This document shows, piece by piece, positions 15,895 through 24,564 of a DNA stretch of 38,994 bases. The DNA is taken from contig JAKAZV010000009.1 in NCBI GenBank assembly GCA_021826505.1, forward strand, positions 1 through 38,994, given 5' to 3'. Origin of the DNA: Acidobacteriota bacterium (GTDB lineage: Bacteria > Acidobacteriota > Terriglobia > Terriglobales > SCQP01). The position numbers and the translations under genes were made by a program. Each line of letters begins with the position of its first letter. Position 1 is the stretch's first letter. The notes under the pieces were generated by a model. That model saw only the letters and a program-made list of their open reading frames with translations, was not told where the DNA came from and made no database searches.

Positions 15895-17198
15895 GCCGGA
15901 ACCCGCCGGGGTTCAGCCCGAGCCGGACCCGCCGATTTCTTCAGATCGCGGGCCAGATCCAGAATGTGATCCGCCAGCTCGCGTTTGGAGGCGCGTGGCA
16001 GATTATGACTCTGGTCCGGGCTTAGCCACACGGCCTGATTGTAATCGCTCTCAAGTCCGGCATCGGAGCGGCTGATGTCATTGAAGACGATGGCATCGGC
16101 ATGTTTGGCCATCAGCTTGGCGCGGGCGCGCTCAAGCGCGGCGGAGCCAGCGCCGGATTCGGCGGCAAAGCCGATGAGGAGCTGATGCTGTTTACGCTGG
16201 CCCAAGCCAGCCAGAATGTCAGGCGTAGGGGTCAAATCCAGCTGCCAGTCGCCGGGGGGTTTGGGCAGCTTGCCCGCATGCGGCTGGCGCGGCTGAAAAT
16301 CGGCGACCGCGGCCGCTAATATGGCCAGATCACAGGCGGCAAACGCCTGCCGGGCCGCAGCATCCATTTCACGGGCGCTGTGGACGGGAATGAAATCCAG
16401 TTGGCCGGCGGGCGCTGCGGGCGCGGGCAGCGCCACCGGGCCGCTGATCAGGACAACGCGCGCGCCGCGGGCCAGCGCCGCCGCCGCCAGGGCATACCCC
16501 ATGCGTCCGCTGGAGCGATTGCTGATGAAGCGCATGGAATCCAGGGCTTCCCGGGTGGGACCGGCGGTGATCAGCACGGTTTTTCCGGCCCAGTCACGGC
16601 GCGGCGCCAGCACCGCCAGGGCGGCGGCGGCGATGGCCGCGGGCGCGGCCAACCGGCCGGAGCCTTCCATGCCGCAGGCCAACTCGCCGGATTCCGGCTC
16701 GATCACCCGGACACCGCGGCGGCGCAGGAGCTCCAGATTCTCCCGGGTGGCCGGGTGTTCCCACATACGCGTATTCATGGCTGGCGCGAGCAGCACTGGC
16801 GCGGGGGTGGCCAGATAGACCGCCCCCAGCAGATCGTCGGCCCGGCCCGCGGCCATGCGCGCGATGCGGTCGGCAGTCGCGGGAGCGATGAGCAGAAGTT
16901 CGGTATTTTGCGCGAGCTGAATATGCTCGATCGAGCTTTCCCAAAGAATATCGGGATCCCGCGGGGCGGAACTTTCCGGCTGCGCGGGGAATAGATCGGT
17001 CAGAACTTGATATCCCGAGAGCGCTTCCAGCGTCAGGGGACGAATGAATTCCTGGGCCGCGCGGGTCATGAGCACGCGCGGGCGCGCGCCGGCGGCCTGG
17101 AGCAGACGCACAAGTTCGGCGGCTTTATAGGCGGCAATGCTGCCGCAAACTCCCAGCAGAATGCGCGGCCCCGCAGGAGATGGGGACGAAGGGTTCAT
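15891..17198 (-). CDS. coaBC: Bifunctional phosphopantothenoylcysteine decarboxylase / phosphopantothenate-cysteine ligase
   Basis: Two successive steps of coenzyme A synthesis: ligation of cysteine to 4'-phosphopantothenate (CoaB) and decarboxylation of the product (CoaC, FMN). The N-terminal CoaC part shows LLGVCGSIAAYKA, PAMNTRMWEHPA and GELACGMEGSGRL, with the conserved Cys in ACGMEGSGR. The C-terminal CoaB part begins at GKTVLITAGPTRE and holds FISNRSSGRMGYALA. The ATG at 17198 is chosen because the open frame further upstream (to 17228) runs into repeat B2. No clear ribosome site precedes it. It is translationally coupled to the downstream glycosylase gene. Confidence 0.96.
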   Translation of the reverse strand: MNPSSPSPAGPRILLGVCGSIAAYKAAELVRLLQAAGARPRVLMTRAAQEFIRPLTLEALSGYQVLTDLFPAQPESSAPRDPDILWESSIEHIQLAQNTELLLIAPATADRIARMAAGRADDLLGAVYLATPAPVLLAPAMNTRMWEHPATRENLELLRRRGVRVIEPESGELACGMEGSGRLAAPAAIAAAALAVLAPRRDWAGKTVLITAGPTREALDSMRFISNRSSGRMGYALAAAALARGARVVLISGPVALPAPAAPAGQLDFIPVHSAREMDAAARQAFAACDLAILAAAVADFQPRQPHAGKLPKPPGDWQLDLTPTPDILAGLGQRKQHQLLIGFAAESGAGSAALERARAKLMAKHADAIVFNDISRSDAGLESDYNQAVWLSPDQSHNLPRASKRELADHILDLARDLKKSAGPARAEPRRVPA

Positions 17199-17211
17199 GC
17201 CATTTGAAGCA

Positions 17212-17331
17212 CGCTCTGAGATCAGCATCGCATAGCCGCGTTAGGAACCGCTCGGCAAGCCTCCCGTACATCTATGCACGTTCCGGTTGCCTCGCGATTT
17301 CCGCCTTGCCCTGCTCGCTTCTCTCAGAGCG
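17212..17331. repeat. Dispersed repeat family B, copy B2 (reference copy)
   Basis: A 120-bp element filling most of the spacer between rpoZ and coaBC. Left end CGCTCTGAGATCAGC (17212-17226) and right end GCTTCTCTCAGAGCG (17317-17331) pair at 13 of 15 positions, with the outer 10 perfect. Inside: GCATAG / CTATGC and GGCAAG / CTTGCC are also complementary. It aligns along its whole length with B1. Read in the direction of the operon it would lie in the 3' side of rpoZ mRNA or the coaBC leader. Confidence 0.78.
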
Positions 17332-17368
17332 CTCAACCTCATTTACGATGAGCCGGGACAGAACAGAA

Positions 17369-17584
17369 TTATTCTTTTTCGCCGGGGTTTTTCGCATCGG
17401 CGCCGGGGCGGTAATACTCAATCGCACCCGCCATCACTTCCTGCTGGGCCACGCGGGTAGGTTTACGCGAGGCGCTATTCAGCACGGAGCGGGCGCCGCT
17501 TTGCAGTTTGCGGGCGCGGCGGGCCACCACATGAACAAATTCATAACGGCTGGGGATGCTTTCAATGCTTTTGTAGGCTTCCAT
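17369..17584 (-). CDS. rpoZ: RNA polymerase omega subunit
   Basis: Protein of 71 residues, helping assembly of RNA polymerase by folding beta-prime. Seen marks: SRYEFVHVVARRARKLQSGA, the conserved first helix, then KPTRVAQQEVMAGAIEYYRP, the family's second conserved region. The start has GAGGAAGGA upstream of the ATG at 17584. Its place between gmk and coaBC is the common bacterial order, which supports the call. Confidence 0.93.
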   Translation of the reverse strand: MEAYKSIESIPSRYEFVHVVARRARKLQSGARSVLNSASRKPTRVAQQEVMAGAIEYYRPGADAKNPGEKE

Positions 17585-17606
17585 GCCAAAATTCCTTCCT
17601 CAATTA

Positions 17607-18404
17607 TCAAGAGCCCTGTCCATCAACTTCCATTTCCACACCAAAGGAGCGCAACACCGGAGCCAACAGCTGCGCGCTTTCCTTCTGGCGGCAGGAACGG
17701 GCCAGTTCCCGCCGCTGCCGGCCCGACTCGTCCGCACTCGCGCCCATTCGCGCTTCGCGTTCGGTCGCGATTATGGCGGCCAGGCGCTCGACCGAGTCTT
17801 CCAGGCGGTCGTTGATCACCAGGTACTGATATTTATTATAAGCCGCGATTTCCCGCGAGGCATCGCGCAGACGGCGCTCCATGACGGCCTCGGGGTCCTG
17901 GCCACGATGGCGAAGGCGCCATTCCAGAGTTTCGCGGTTGGGAGGGGCGATGAAGATGCTGGTGGCCACGGGACAGCGGGCCAGCACTTTGGCCGCGCCC
18001 TGCACATCAATATCCAGCAGCAGATCACGGCCGCGCCGGCGCGCGTCCTCCAAAAATGACCAGGCGGTGCCGTACCAATAGCCGAAGACTTCGGCGTATT
18101 CCAGAAAAGCATCCGACTGGATGCGCTTTTCGAATTCCTCGCGGGAAATGAAAAAATATTCCCGCCCGTTGACTTCGCTGCCGCGCGGCGGGCGCGTGGT
18201 ATAGGAAATGGAAAATTCCAGGTCGGGAATGAGCCGCAGAATTTCCCGGACCAGCGTGCTTTTGCCCGAGCCGGAGGGGGCGGAGACGATAAATAACAGC
18301 GGCTCAGATGCGGAACCCGGAGCGGCCGCATGGGAAAACGCCGGCTGGCCCGAAGGCGCGGAAGGCGCAGCGGCGGAGGCCGCGGGTGGGGTCGCGGGTG
18401 TCAT
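17607..18404 (-). CDS. gmk: Guanylate kinase
   Basis: Phosphorylates GMP to GDP with ATP. Seen marks: VSAPSGSGKSTL (P-loop), YTTRPPRGSEVNGREYFF (GMP binding), YAEVFGYWYGT and LLDIDVQGA. The kinase core spans residues about 34-222. The protein is 265 residues against about 205 for the family: an Ala/Pro/Ser-rich extension of 33 residues precedes the core and a charged tail of about 40 follows it. The ATG at 18404 overlaps the yicC stop by 4 bp, which fixes the start and shows the operon link. Downstream rpoZ follows after 22 bp. Confidence 0.96.
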   Translation of the reverse strand: MTPATPPAASAAAPSAPSGQPAFSHAAAPGSASEPLLFIVSAPSGSGKSTLVREILRLIPDLEFSISYTTRPPRGSEVNGREYFFISREEFEKRIQSDAFLEYAEVFGYWYGTAWSFLEDARRRGRDLLLDIDVQGAAKVLARCPVATSIFIAPPNRETLEWRLRHRGQDPEAVMERRLRDASREIAAYNKYQYLVINDRLEDSVERLAAIIATEREARMGASADESGRQRRELARSCRQKESAQLLAPVLRSFGVEMEVDGQGS

Positions 18405-19291
18405 TCTAAATTTTGCACCTGTTCACGCAATTTTTCGAGTTCGGCCTTCATGCCGAGCCCGATTTCGGTGAGCCGCAAGGCGGGCGGGCTGGCGCTGGAA
18501 GTTTTGGCCAACAGGGTATTGGTCTCGCGCTGCAGTTCCTGCAAAAGAAATTCCAACGGCTTGCCGACTTCCCCTCCGGCAGCGAGCCGGGCCTGGAAAC
18601 GATCCAGATGGGCCTCGAGCCGGGTTAATTCTTCACTGATATCGGCGCGCTCGGCCAGCAGCGCGGCTTCCTGAGCCAGGCGTTCGGAGGGAATCGCATC
18701 GGCCAGCAGGTCCGCAAGCCGGCGGCGCAGACGCTCGTGCAGGGCGCTGACGATTTCAGGCTGACAACGGGAAATTTCCGCGACGGCGGCGCGCAAATTC
18801 TGAATGCGGGCCAGCAGGTCGCCAGCCAAAGCCGCGCCTTCGCCGCGGCGGAAGTCTTCCAACCGCCGCAAGGCTTCTTCCAGCGCGGCCGCGACGGCAG
18901 CCGTAACGGCGGATTCTTCGGGCTGAGAGCCGGCGGCCGAAAGCACGCCGGGCAGGCGCAGCCATTCATAAATATTTCCCGCTTCGCCGGGCGCGAGAAC
19001 CTGGATTTCCCGGCGCAATTCCGATAAAGCCGCCAGATAGGCGCGAACCCGGCCGCGATCGAGGCCATCGGCGGCGGGCTCTTCGGCTTCAAGCCAGAGA
19101 TCCACATGACCGCGGCGCAGGGCGGCGCGCAGGCGTTTTTCAATTTCCGGGCCCTGGGCTTCCAAGCCCGGCGCCAGCCGAAGCTGCAGATCAAGAAACC
19201 GGTGATTGAAGGTTTTGATGCGCAGCCGGAGACGCATGTCCCGGGCTTCGGCGCGCGCCTCCGCATAGCCTGTCATCGAATGAATCGTCAT
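18401..19291 (-). CDS. YicC family endoribonuclease
   Basis: YicC/YloC-like RNase of 296 residues. Seen marks: an N-terminal IHSMTGYAEARAE and IKTFNHRFLDLQLRLAPGL, and a C-terminal EISEELTRLEAHLDRF (here DISEELTRLEAHLDRFQ) with GKPLEFLLQELQRETNTLLAKTSS (split here as GKPLEFLLQELQRE and NTLLAKTS). E. coli YicC is known as a stress-related endoribonuclease that affects small RNA decay. The ATG at 19291 sits exactly before the conserved start; upstream frame is repeat B4. Coupled by a 4-bp overlap to gmk, the usual neighbour. Confidence 0.94.
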   Translation of the reverse strand: MTIHSMTGYAEARAEARDMRLRLRIKTFNHRFLDLQLRLAPGLEAQGPEIEKRLRAALRRGHVDLWLEAEEPAADGLDRGRVRAYLAALSELRREIQVLAPGEAGNIYEWLRLPGVLSAAGSQPEESAVTAAVAAALEEALRRLEDFRRGEGAALAGDLLARIQNLRAAVAEISRCQPEIVSALHERLRRRLADLLADAIPSERLAQEAALLAERADISEELTRLEAHLDRFQARLAAGGEVGKPLEFLLQELQRETNTLLAKTSSASPPALRLTEIGLGMKAELEKLREQVQNLE

Positions 19292-19299
19292 AGCACGCC

Positions 19300-19362
19300 A
19301 AGAGACAAGCATCGCATAGCTCAACTCACAGCCGCCCGGATTTTCCCGTACCTTCATACATC
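19300..19362. repeat. Dispersed repeat family B, left-half fragment B4
   Basis: GAGACAAGCATCGCATAGC, then CCGCCCGG and TTCCCGTACCTTCATACAT, aligns with the left half of B2 (GAGATCAGCATCGCATAGC, CGCTCGG, CTCCCGTACATCTATGCA). The right half and hence the pairing end are missing. It fills the spacer between the MsbA-type exporter stop and the yicC start. Confidence 0.55.
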
Positions 19363-19366
19363 CAGG

Positions 19367-21217
19367 CTAGGAAACCGCTTCGGGCGCGGAGGGCAGAGCG
19401 GCGGGCTCCAGATCGGCAAATTGCAGATCGTGCAGCCGGCGATAGAGTCCGCTATGAGCCCAGAGCTCATCGTGGGTGCCGCGCTCGGCGATGCGTCCCT
19501 GATCGAGCACCACGATCTGGTCGGCATTGCGCACGGTGGAAAGGCGGTGAGCCACGACCAGCACGGTGCGATTGCGCATCAGATTGGCGAGGGCGCGCTG
19601 CACCAGAAGCTCGCTTTCGCTGTCGAGGGCGGAGGTGGCTTCATCGAGCAGCAGGATGGGGGCATCCTTGAGCAAGGCGCGGGCAATGGCGATGCGCTGA
19701 CGCTGGCCGCCGGACAGCCGCTGGCCGCGTTCACCCAGCACGGTCTGATATCCTTCCGGCATCTGGCGGATGAACTCATTGGCCAGCGCGGCTTCGGCGG
19801 CGGCGCGGATGCGGGCCTGGCTGACGGCGCCGGCGCCATAGGCGATATTGCCGGCCACGGTGTCGTTGAACAGAATGGTGTCCTGGGTGACATAGGCGAT
19901 CTGCTCGCGCAGGGAACGCAGGCTGAGGTCGCGCACATCCACGCCGTCAATCAGGACCCGGCCGGCGGTCACGTCAAAGAAGCGCGGCAGCAGATTCATC
20001 AGCGTGGTTTTGCCGGCGCCGCTGGCGCCCACCACGGCGACAATGCGGCCGCGGGGAATTTCCAGATCAATGCCCTGCAGCAGCGGAGAGGCGGCATCGT
20101 AGGCAAAGCCCACCTGATCGAAGCGGATGTGTTCCTGCACCCCGCGCAGGCGGCGCGCGCCAGGGCGGTCCAGCCGTTCGGGCGGCAGATCCATGTAGGC
20201 GAAGATGCTCTGGGAAGCGCCCAGCGCCGATTGAAACGAATTATAAATGCCGGGCAGGCGGCGCAGCGGCTGATAAAGCTGGAACAGCGCCATGACAAAG
20301 GAAATCACCACCGCCGGAGACATCACGCCGTGATTGACCAGGCTGCGGGCATATAAGATGAAGGCCGCCACGGTGACCGCGCCCAGGGTTTCCATCAGCG
20401 GCGAGCTGAGATTCTGCTGCTGGATGCGGCGCAGATTTTCCCGCAGCAGCCGCAGCGCGGCGGCGCGGAAGCGCTGCACCTCGCGCCATTCCATGGTGAA
20501 GGCCTTGACGATGCGGTTGCCGGTAAAAGTCTCGTGTAGAATATGCTGCACATCCGCCAGCTGATCCTGGCCGCGGCGGGTGGTGCGGCGCACTTTTTTG
20601 CCGATGCGGGCGCTGGGCACGATCACCAGAGGCAGCAGCAGCATCGCGCCCAGAGTCAGCTTCCAGTCGTAGAGCCAGAGCAGCACCAGCAAAAAGCAGA
20701 GGGTGAAAAACTGGCGCAGCGCGTCCGCCAGATTATGGGAGATGGCGGTCTGGATGCGGTCCACATCGTTGATCACGGCGGACATGAGCTTGCCAGTGGA
20801 GTGCTGGTGAAAAAACGAAGCCGATTGATAGATCAGCTTTTCATAGAGGGCATTGCGCAGATCGGTTACGGCGCCCAGGCCGGCGTAGTTGATCAGATAA
20901 GTGCCGGCATACTGGCTGACGGCTTTGCAAGCCATGACCAGCACCAGGGCCATGGCAATCAGGCTGGCGGGATTATGGGAAAACCAGGCGGGAAACAGAT
21001 GATTCAGCAGCAAGGGCCGGCCGCGCCAGCCATGCGGCAACAGCACCACGGGCTTGTGGCCGTTGTGGAGGGGGTTGATAACGGTGACGAAGATGGGGCC
21101 GACCAGCATCACGGAGGCGGCCATGAAGCCGCCCGCCAGGGCCATCAGCAGACAGGCCGCCAACAAGGGAATCCAGAACCGGCCGGCCACGCGCAAAAGT
21201 CGGAAAGCCTGTTTCAT
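19367..21217 (-). CDS. ABC exporter, MsbA-like (lipid/multidrug flippase type)
   Basis: Half-transporter of 616 residues with an N-terminal exporter membrane domain (about 1-330, helices near 14-47, 85-113, 165-205, 280-320) and a C-terminal ATPase. Walker A is GASGAGKTT near 398-406; the signature LSGGQRQRIAIARALL and Walker B PILLLDEATSALDSE follow, then an H-loop in VVAHRLSTV. By family it would flip lipid A core or another lipid across the inner membrane; the same operon holds LPS-export genes, which supports the MsbA role. An unusually long loop (about 50-85) follows the first helix. rapZ lies 17 bp upstream. A drug exporter cannot be excluded. Confidence 0.88.
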   Translation of the reverse strand: MKQAFRLLRVAGRFWIPLLAACLLMALAGGFMAASVMLVGPIFVTVINPLHNGHKPVVLLPHGWRGRPLLLNHLFPAWFSHNPASLIAMALVLVMACKAVSQYAGTYLINYAGLGAVTDLRNALYEKLIYQSASFFHQHSTGKLMSAVINDVDRIQTAISHNLADALRQFFTLCFLLVLLWLYDWKLTLGAMLLLPLVIVPSARIGKKVRRTTRRGQDQLADVQHILHETFTGNRIVKAFTMEWREVQRFRAAALRLLRENLRRIQQQNLSSPLMETLGAVTVAAFILYARSLVNHGVMSPAVVISFVMALFQLYQPLRRLPGIYNSFQSALGASQSIFAYMDLPPERLDRPGARRLRGVQEHIRFDQVGFAYDAASPLLQGIDLEIPRGRIVAVVGASGAGKTTLMNLLPRFFDVTAGRVLIDGVDVRDLSLRSLREQIAYVTQDTILFNDTVAGNIAYGAGAVSQARIRAAAEAALANEFIRQMPEGYQTVLGERGQRLSGGQRQRIAIARALLKDAPILLLDEATSALDSESELLVQRALANLMRNRTVLVVAHRLSTVRNADQIVVLDQGRIAERGTHDELWAHSGLYRRLHDLQFADLEPAALPSAPEAVS

Positions 21218-21234
21218 GCGGGAGGAATGCCGCC

Positions 21235-22134
21235 TTACGCGCGCCGCCGGGACGGACGCGGCATGTCACGGTGCTGCACCTTGAGTTTATACCCGAGCCG
21301 GAGCAGATGGCGGGCGATCGCTTCGGCCAGCATGACGGAGCGGTGCTGGCCGCCGGTACAGCCCAGCGCTATGGTCAGATAGCTTTTGCCTTCCTGAATA
21401 TAGTGGGGCAGCAGAAATTCGAGCAGGCCCGTGATGCGGTCGAGAAACTCGCGGCTCTGGGGAAAACTCAAAATGTAGCGCGCGACCTCAGGGTCTTGTC
21501 CGGTGCGGTTTCGTAAACGGGGCAGGTAGTTGGGGTTGGGCAGAAAGCGCACATCGAAGACCAGGTCGGCGTCGGAGGGCACGCCGTGGCGATAGCCGAA
21601 ACTGACCAGAGCGATGCGGATCGCCCGTTCGCCTTCGGCGCGGATGACCTTGGCGGTTATATACTCGCGCAACTCGTGGACGGTGAACTGGCTGGTTTCC
21701 ACCACCAGATCGGCCTGGCGGCGGATGCGGGCCAGGGTTTTCATTTCGGCCTGGATGCCGGCGCGCACGCCAGCCGCGCCCAGCGGATGCGGGCGCCGGG
21801 TTTCGCTGAAGCGGCGCACCAGCGAGGCCTCGGAAGCTTCCAGAAACAACACCGTGAGCCGCAGGGACTTTTGCCGCAATTGCACGAGCAGGGCCGGCAA
21901 ATGGGCCAGTCCGGAGCCTTCGCGAACATCAATGACCAGCGCCGCGCGCTCAATTTCCGCCGATTGCAGCAGCAGTTCGCTAAAAGTGGAGAGCAGCGAG
22001 ACCGGCAGATTATCAATCGCGTAGTAGCCCTGGTCTTCGAAGGTCTTCAGCACCGAGCCTTTGCCCGAACCGCTCAGCCCGGTGATGATGACCAGATGGC
22101 GGCCGGCGGAAGGGGCGGGAATGGAAGCAGGCAT
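21235..22134 (-). CDS. rapZ: RNase adapter RapZ (YvcJ-family nucleotide-binding protein)
   Basis: Protein of 299 residues. Seen marks: a P-loop ITGLSGSGKGSVLKTFEDQGYY near the N-terminus (GLSGSGKG), DNLP, VIDVREG, and the C-terminal region with RFLPNPNY, GCTGGQHRSVMLAE and RHLL. E. coli RapZ brings small RNA GlmZ to RNase E and so controls amino-sugar synthesis; in other bacteria the role is less clear. It follows rpoN by 12 bp. The usual genes hpf and ptsN between rpoN and rapZ are absent here. C-terminal end is basic (HRDMPRPSRRRA). Confidence 0.96.
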   Translation of the reverse strand: MPASIPAPSAGRHLVIITGLSGSGKGSVLKTFEDQGYYAIDNLPVSLLSTFSELLLQSAEIERAALVIDVREGSGLAHLPALLVQLRQKSLRLTVLFLEASEASLVRRFSETRRPHPLGAAGVRAGIQAEMKTLARIRRQADLVVETSQFTVHELREYITAKVIRAEGERAIRIALVSFGYRHGVPSDADLVFDVRFLPNPNYLPRLRNRTGQDPEVARYILSFPQSREFLDRITGLLEFLLPHYIQEGKSYLTIALGCTGGQHRSVMLAEAIARHLLRLGYKLKVQHRDMPRPSRRRA

Positions 22135-22146
22135 GGGGATTTTCGT

Positions 22147-23802
22147 TTAATCCTTTTGCCGCCGGCGATGGGTGGAGGGAATATGCAGATCTTCGCGATA
22201 TTTAGCCACGGTGCGGCGCGTGACCTCGATGCCTTCCTGGCGCAATTGCGCCGCGATGCGGTCATCGGTGAGGGGCTGGCGGGGATTCTCGCCGGTGATG
22301 ATGGCCTTGACCCGGCGTTTCAGGTTTAACAATGAAGTCTCGCCGCCCCGGCTGCCCTGCACGGCTTCGCTGAAAAAATAGCGCAGCTCCAGCACCCCCT
22401 GGGGGGTATGGGCATATTTATTGGCCACCGCCCGGCTCACGGTGGAGGGATGCACGCCGATTTCCTCGGCCACATCCTTGATCATGAGCGGCCGCAGGTA
22501 ATCCAGGCCGGAGTCCAGAAACCCGCCCTGGCGGGCGATGATGGTGTGGCAAACCCGCAGAATGGTGAATTTGCGCTGCTCCAGGTTTTTCAGAAACTGC
22601 AGCGCGCTGCTGTAGCGCTCGCGGATATAGTGGGAAACTTCGCGCTGGCTTTTATCCCATTTCATCGCCCGGTAACCGCGGTTCAGCGTGAGCTGGGGCA
22701 AGCCGTCGTCGTTGAGCAGGATGCGATAGGTGTTTTCGCATTCTTCGCGATCGCAGATGGAGCAACGGGCGGGGCGGCCCTTGACAAAAAAGACATCGGG
22801 CTCGATCAGCCGCGGCTGGCTTTGATTATAGCGGCGGCCGGGATGGGGATCGAGGCGGCGAATGGCGGCCACGGCGGCGGCAACCTGCTCGGGGGTGGCC
22901 AGGGTAGCGCGGGAAATGGCCTTCCAATCCTGGTTCTGCAGCGCCGGCAAAAAATCGCTGACGATCCGCTCCGCCAATGGATCGGGCGTATGCGCATCGC
23001 GCAGCTGCAGCAGCAGACATTCACGCAAATCGCGGCAGGCCACGCCGGTGGGATCGAAGGATTGCACCAGCTCAAGCCCCTGGCGCAAGCTCTCGACCGT
23101 AACCTGCTCGGCGTCGGCCAACTCTTCCAGGCTGAGGAAGCGCCGGCCCTGCTGGTCTTCGGCGGTGAGGTACCCATCTTCGTCGAGATTGCCGATGATG
23201 GCTTCGGCCGATTCCCGCACCCCGGAGTCCACGATGGCCACGCTCAATTGCCAGAGCAGGTGATCGGTGAGGGTGGTGGGAGCGCTGATGAAGTTTTCAA
23301 AGGCGGGGCGCTCAATTTCTTCGCTATCGCCGATCTGAAAGCCGGGATCGAGATATTTTTCAAAGAAATCGCCAAAGTCAATTTCTTCGAAGGCATCGGC
23401 GGCGCGCGACAGATCCCCAGCCTCCGCCACGGCATCGGATTCTTCCTGTCCGGCGGGTGAAGCCGGAGAAGCAAGAGCGGCCGCATCCGGCGACTCGGCC
23501 AAATCGGATTCCTCGCCCGATGCGCCGGCGGCTTCGGTCACGGCCAGATCGGCGGGCGTTTCCAGACGCAGGCGGGCTTCGGCTTCCAGCAGGGCGTCGC
23601 GCGCGCCGGGGTCGGCGGATTCGTCGCCGGCGGGCTCGGCGTCCTGCGATTCCTCCAGCAGCGGGTTGGAGAGCAGTTCTTCGGCAATGGCTTCCTGCAG
23701 TTCGACCTTATTCAAGGTCAGCAGGTTCACCATCTGCACCAGGCCCGGGGTCAAGGTCTGTTTCAGCGTTTGCCTGGCGACGAGTTTGGGGCCGATTTGC
23801 AT
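22147..23802 (-). CDS. rpoN: RNA polymerase sigma-54 factor
   Basis: Protein of 551 residues. Region I is residues 1-50 (KLVARQTLKQTLTPGLVQMVNLL), region II is an acidic, Glu/Ala-rich stretch (51-165), and region III follows with the core-binding part (170-390), the helix-turn-helix VHPSTVSRAV (450-459) and the RpoN box ARRTVAKYRE (here TRRTVAKYRE, 528-537). It recognises -24/-12 promoters and needs enhancer-binding ATPases, none of which lie in this window. A cysteine cluster, C347-x2-C-x4-C355, lies in a short insertion before NDDGLPQLTLN, a place where I know of no cysteines in other sigma-54 proteins. The start lies 5 bp after the lptB stop. Confidence 0.96.
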   Translation of the reverse strand: MQIGPKLVARQTLKQTLTPGLVQMVNLLTLNKVELQEAIAEELLSNPLLEESQDAEPAGDESADPGARDALLEAEARLRLETPADLAVTEAAGASGEESDLAESPDAAALASPASPAGQEESDAVAEAGDLSRAADAFEEIDFGDFFEKYLDPGFQIGDSEEIERPAFENFISAPTTLTDHLLWQLSVAIVDSGVRESAEAIIGNLDEDGYLTAEDQQGRRFLSLEELADAEQVTVESLRQGLELVQSFDPTGVACRDLRECLLLQLRDAHTPDPLAERIVSDFLPALQNQDWKAISRATLATPEQVAAAVAAIRRLDPHPGRRYNQSQPRLIEPDVFFVKGRPARCSICDREECENTYRILLNDDGLPQLTLNRGYRAMKWDKSQREVSHYIRERYSSALQFLKNLEQRKFTILRVCHTIIARQGGFLDSGLDYLRPLMIKDVAEEIGVHPSTVSRAVANKYAHTPQGVLELRYFFSEAVQGSRGGETSLLNLKRRVKAIITGENPRQPLTDDRIAAQLRQEGIEVTRRTVAKYREDLHIPSTHRRRQKD

Positions 23803-23807
23803 AATAT

Positions 23808-24542
23808 TCAGGCCAGGGAAAAATGCTCGCCCAGATAGACCCGGCGGACTTCGGGATCACGGCCCAGCTCCCGGGGCAGGCCGGCGCGGAAGATTTCCCC
23901 ATCATGGATGATGTAGGCGCGGTCGGTCACCGAGAGAGTTTCCCGCACATTGTGGTCGGTGATGAGCACGCCGATGCCGCGGTCGCGCAGGCTTTCAATG
24001 ATGCCCTGCAAATCCAGCACGGCTTTGGGATCAATTCCGGAAAAAGGCTCGTCGAGCAGCATGAATTTGGGGTCCAGAACCAGACCCCGGGCAATTTCGG
24101 TGCGCCGGCGCTCCCCGCCGGAAATGGCGTAGCCAGCCGTCATGCGGACTTTATTCAGGCCAAACTGATCGAGCAGAGCCTCGAGCCGTTCGCGGCGTTC
24201 CGGATGAGATAGCGGCAGGGTTTCCAGTATGGCCATCAGGTTCTGTTCCACCGTCAACTTGCGAAAGATCGAAGGTTCCTGCGGAAGATAACTGATGCCA
24301 AGCCGGGCGCGCTGATACATGGGAATGCGGGTTACATCCATACCCTCCAGCCAAATGGCGCCAGCATCGGGGCTGATCAAGCCGGCCAGCATGTGAAAGG
24401 TCGTCGTTTTCCCGGCGCCATTGGGTCCGAGTAATCCGACAACCTCGCCCGCCGCCATTTCCAGGCTGACTCCCTTGACGACGGCCCGGCCTTTATAAAC
24501 TTTTTGCAGCTGAACGGCGGCCAGGCCTTCGGACTTGCCCAC
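23808..24542 (-). CDS. lptB: LPS export ABC transporter ATP-binding protein LptB
   Basis: ATPase that drives LPS extraction from the inner membrane with LptF and LptG (not in this window). Seen marks: [18 protein letters not shown] (Walker A), [15 protein letters not shown] (Q-loop, typical of LptB), [15 protein letters not shown] (signature), [13 protein letters not shown] (Walker B) and [10 protein letters not shown] (switch His). I choose the GTG at 24542 since the family starts right there and GGGAAAG lies just upstream; a longer frame from a GTG at 24650 would overlap the preceding gene by 86 bp. The gene order LptC/LptA - lptB - rpoN is widely conserved. Confidence 0.95.
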   Translation of the reverse strand: MGKSEGLAAVQLQKVYKGRAVVKGVSLEMAAGEVVGLLGPNGAGKTTTFHMLAGLISPDAGAIWLEGMDVTRIPMYQRARLGISYLPQEPSIFRKLTVEQNLMAILETLPLSHPERRERLEALLDQFGLNKVRMTAGYAISGGERRRTEIARGLVLDPKFMLLDEPFSGIDPKAVLDLQGIIESLRDRGIGVLITDHNVRETLSVTDRAYIIHDGEIFRAGLPRELGRDPEVRRVYLGEHFSLA

Positions 24543-24564
24543 ACTTTCCCGTCCGCGAGTTAAA

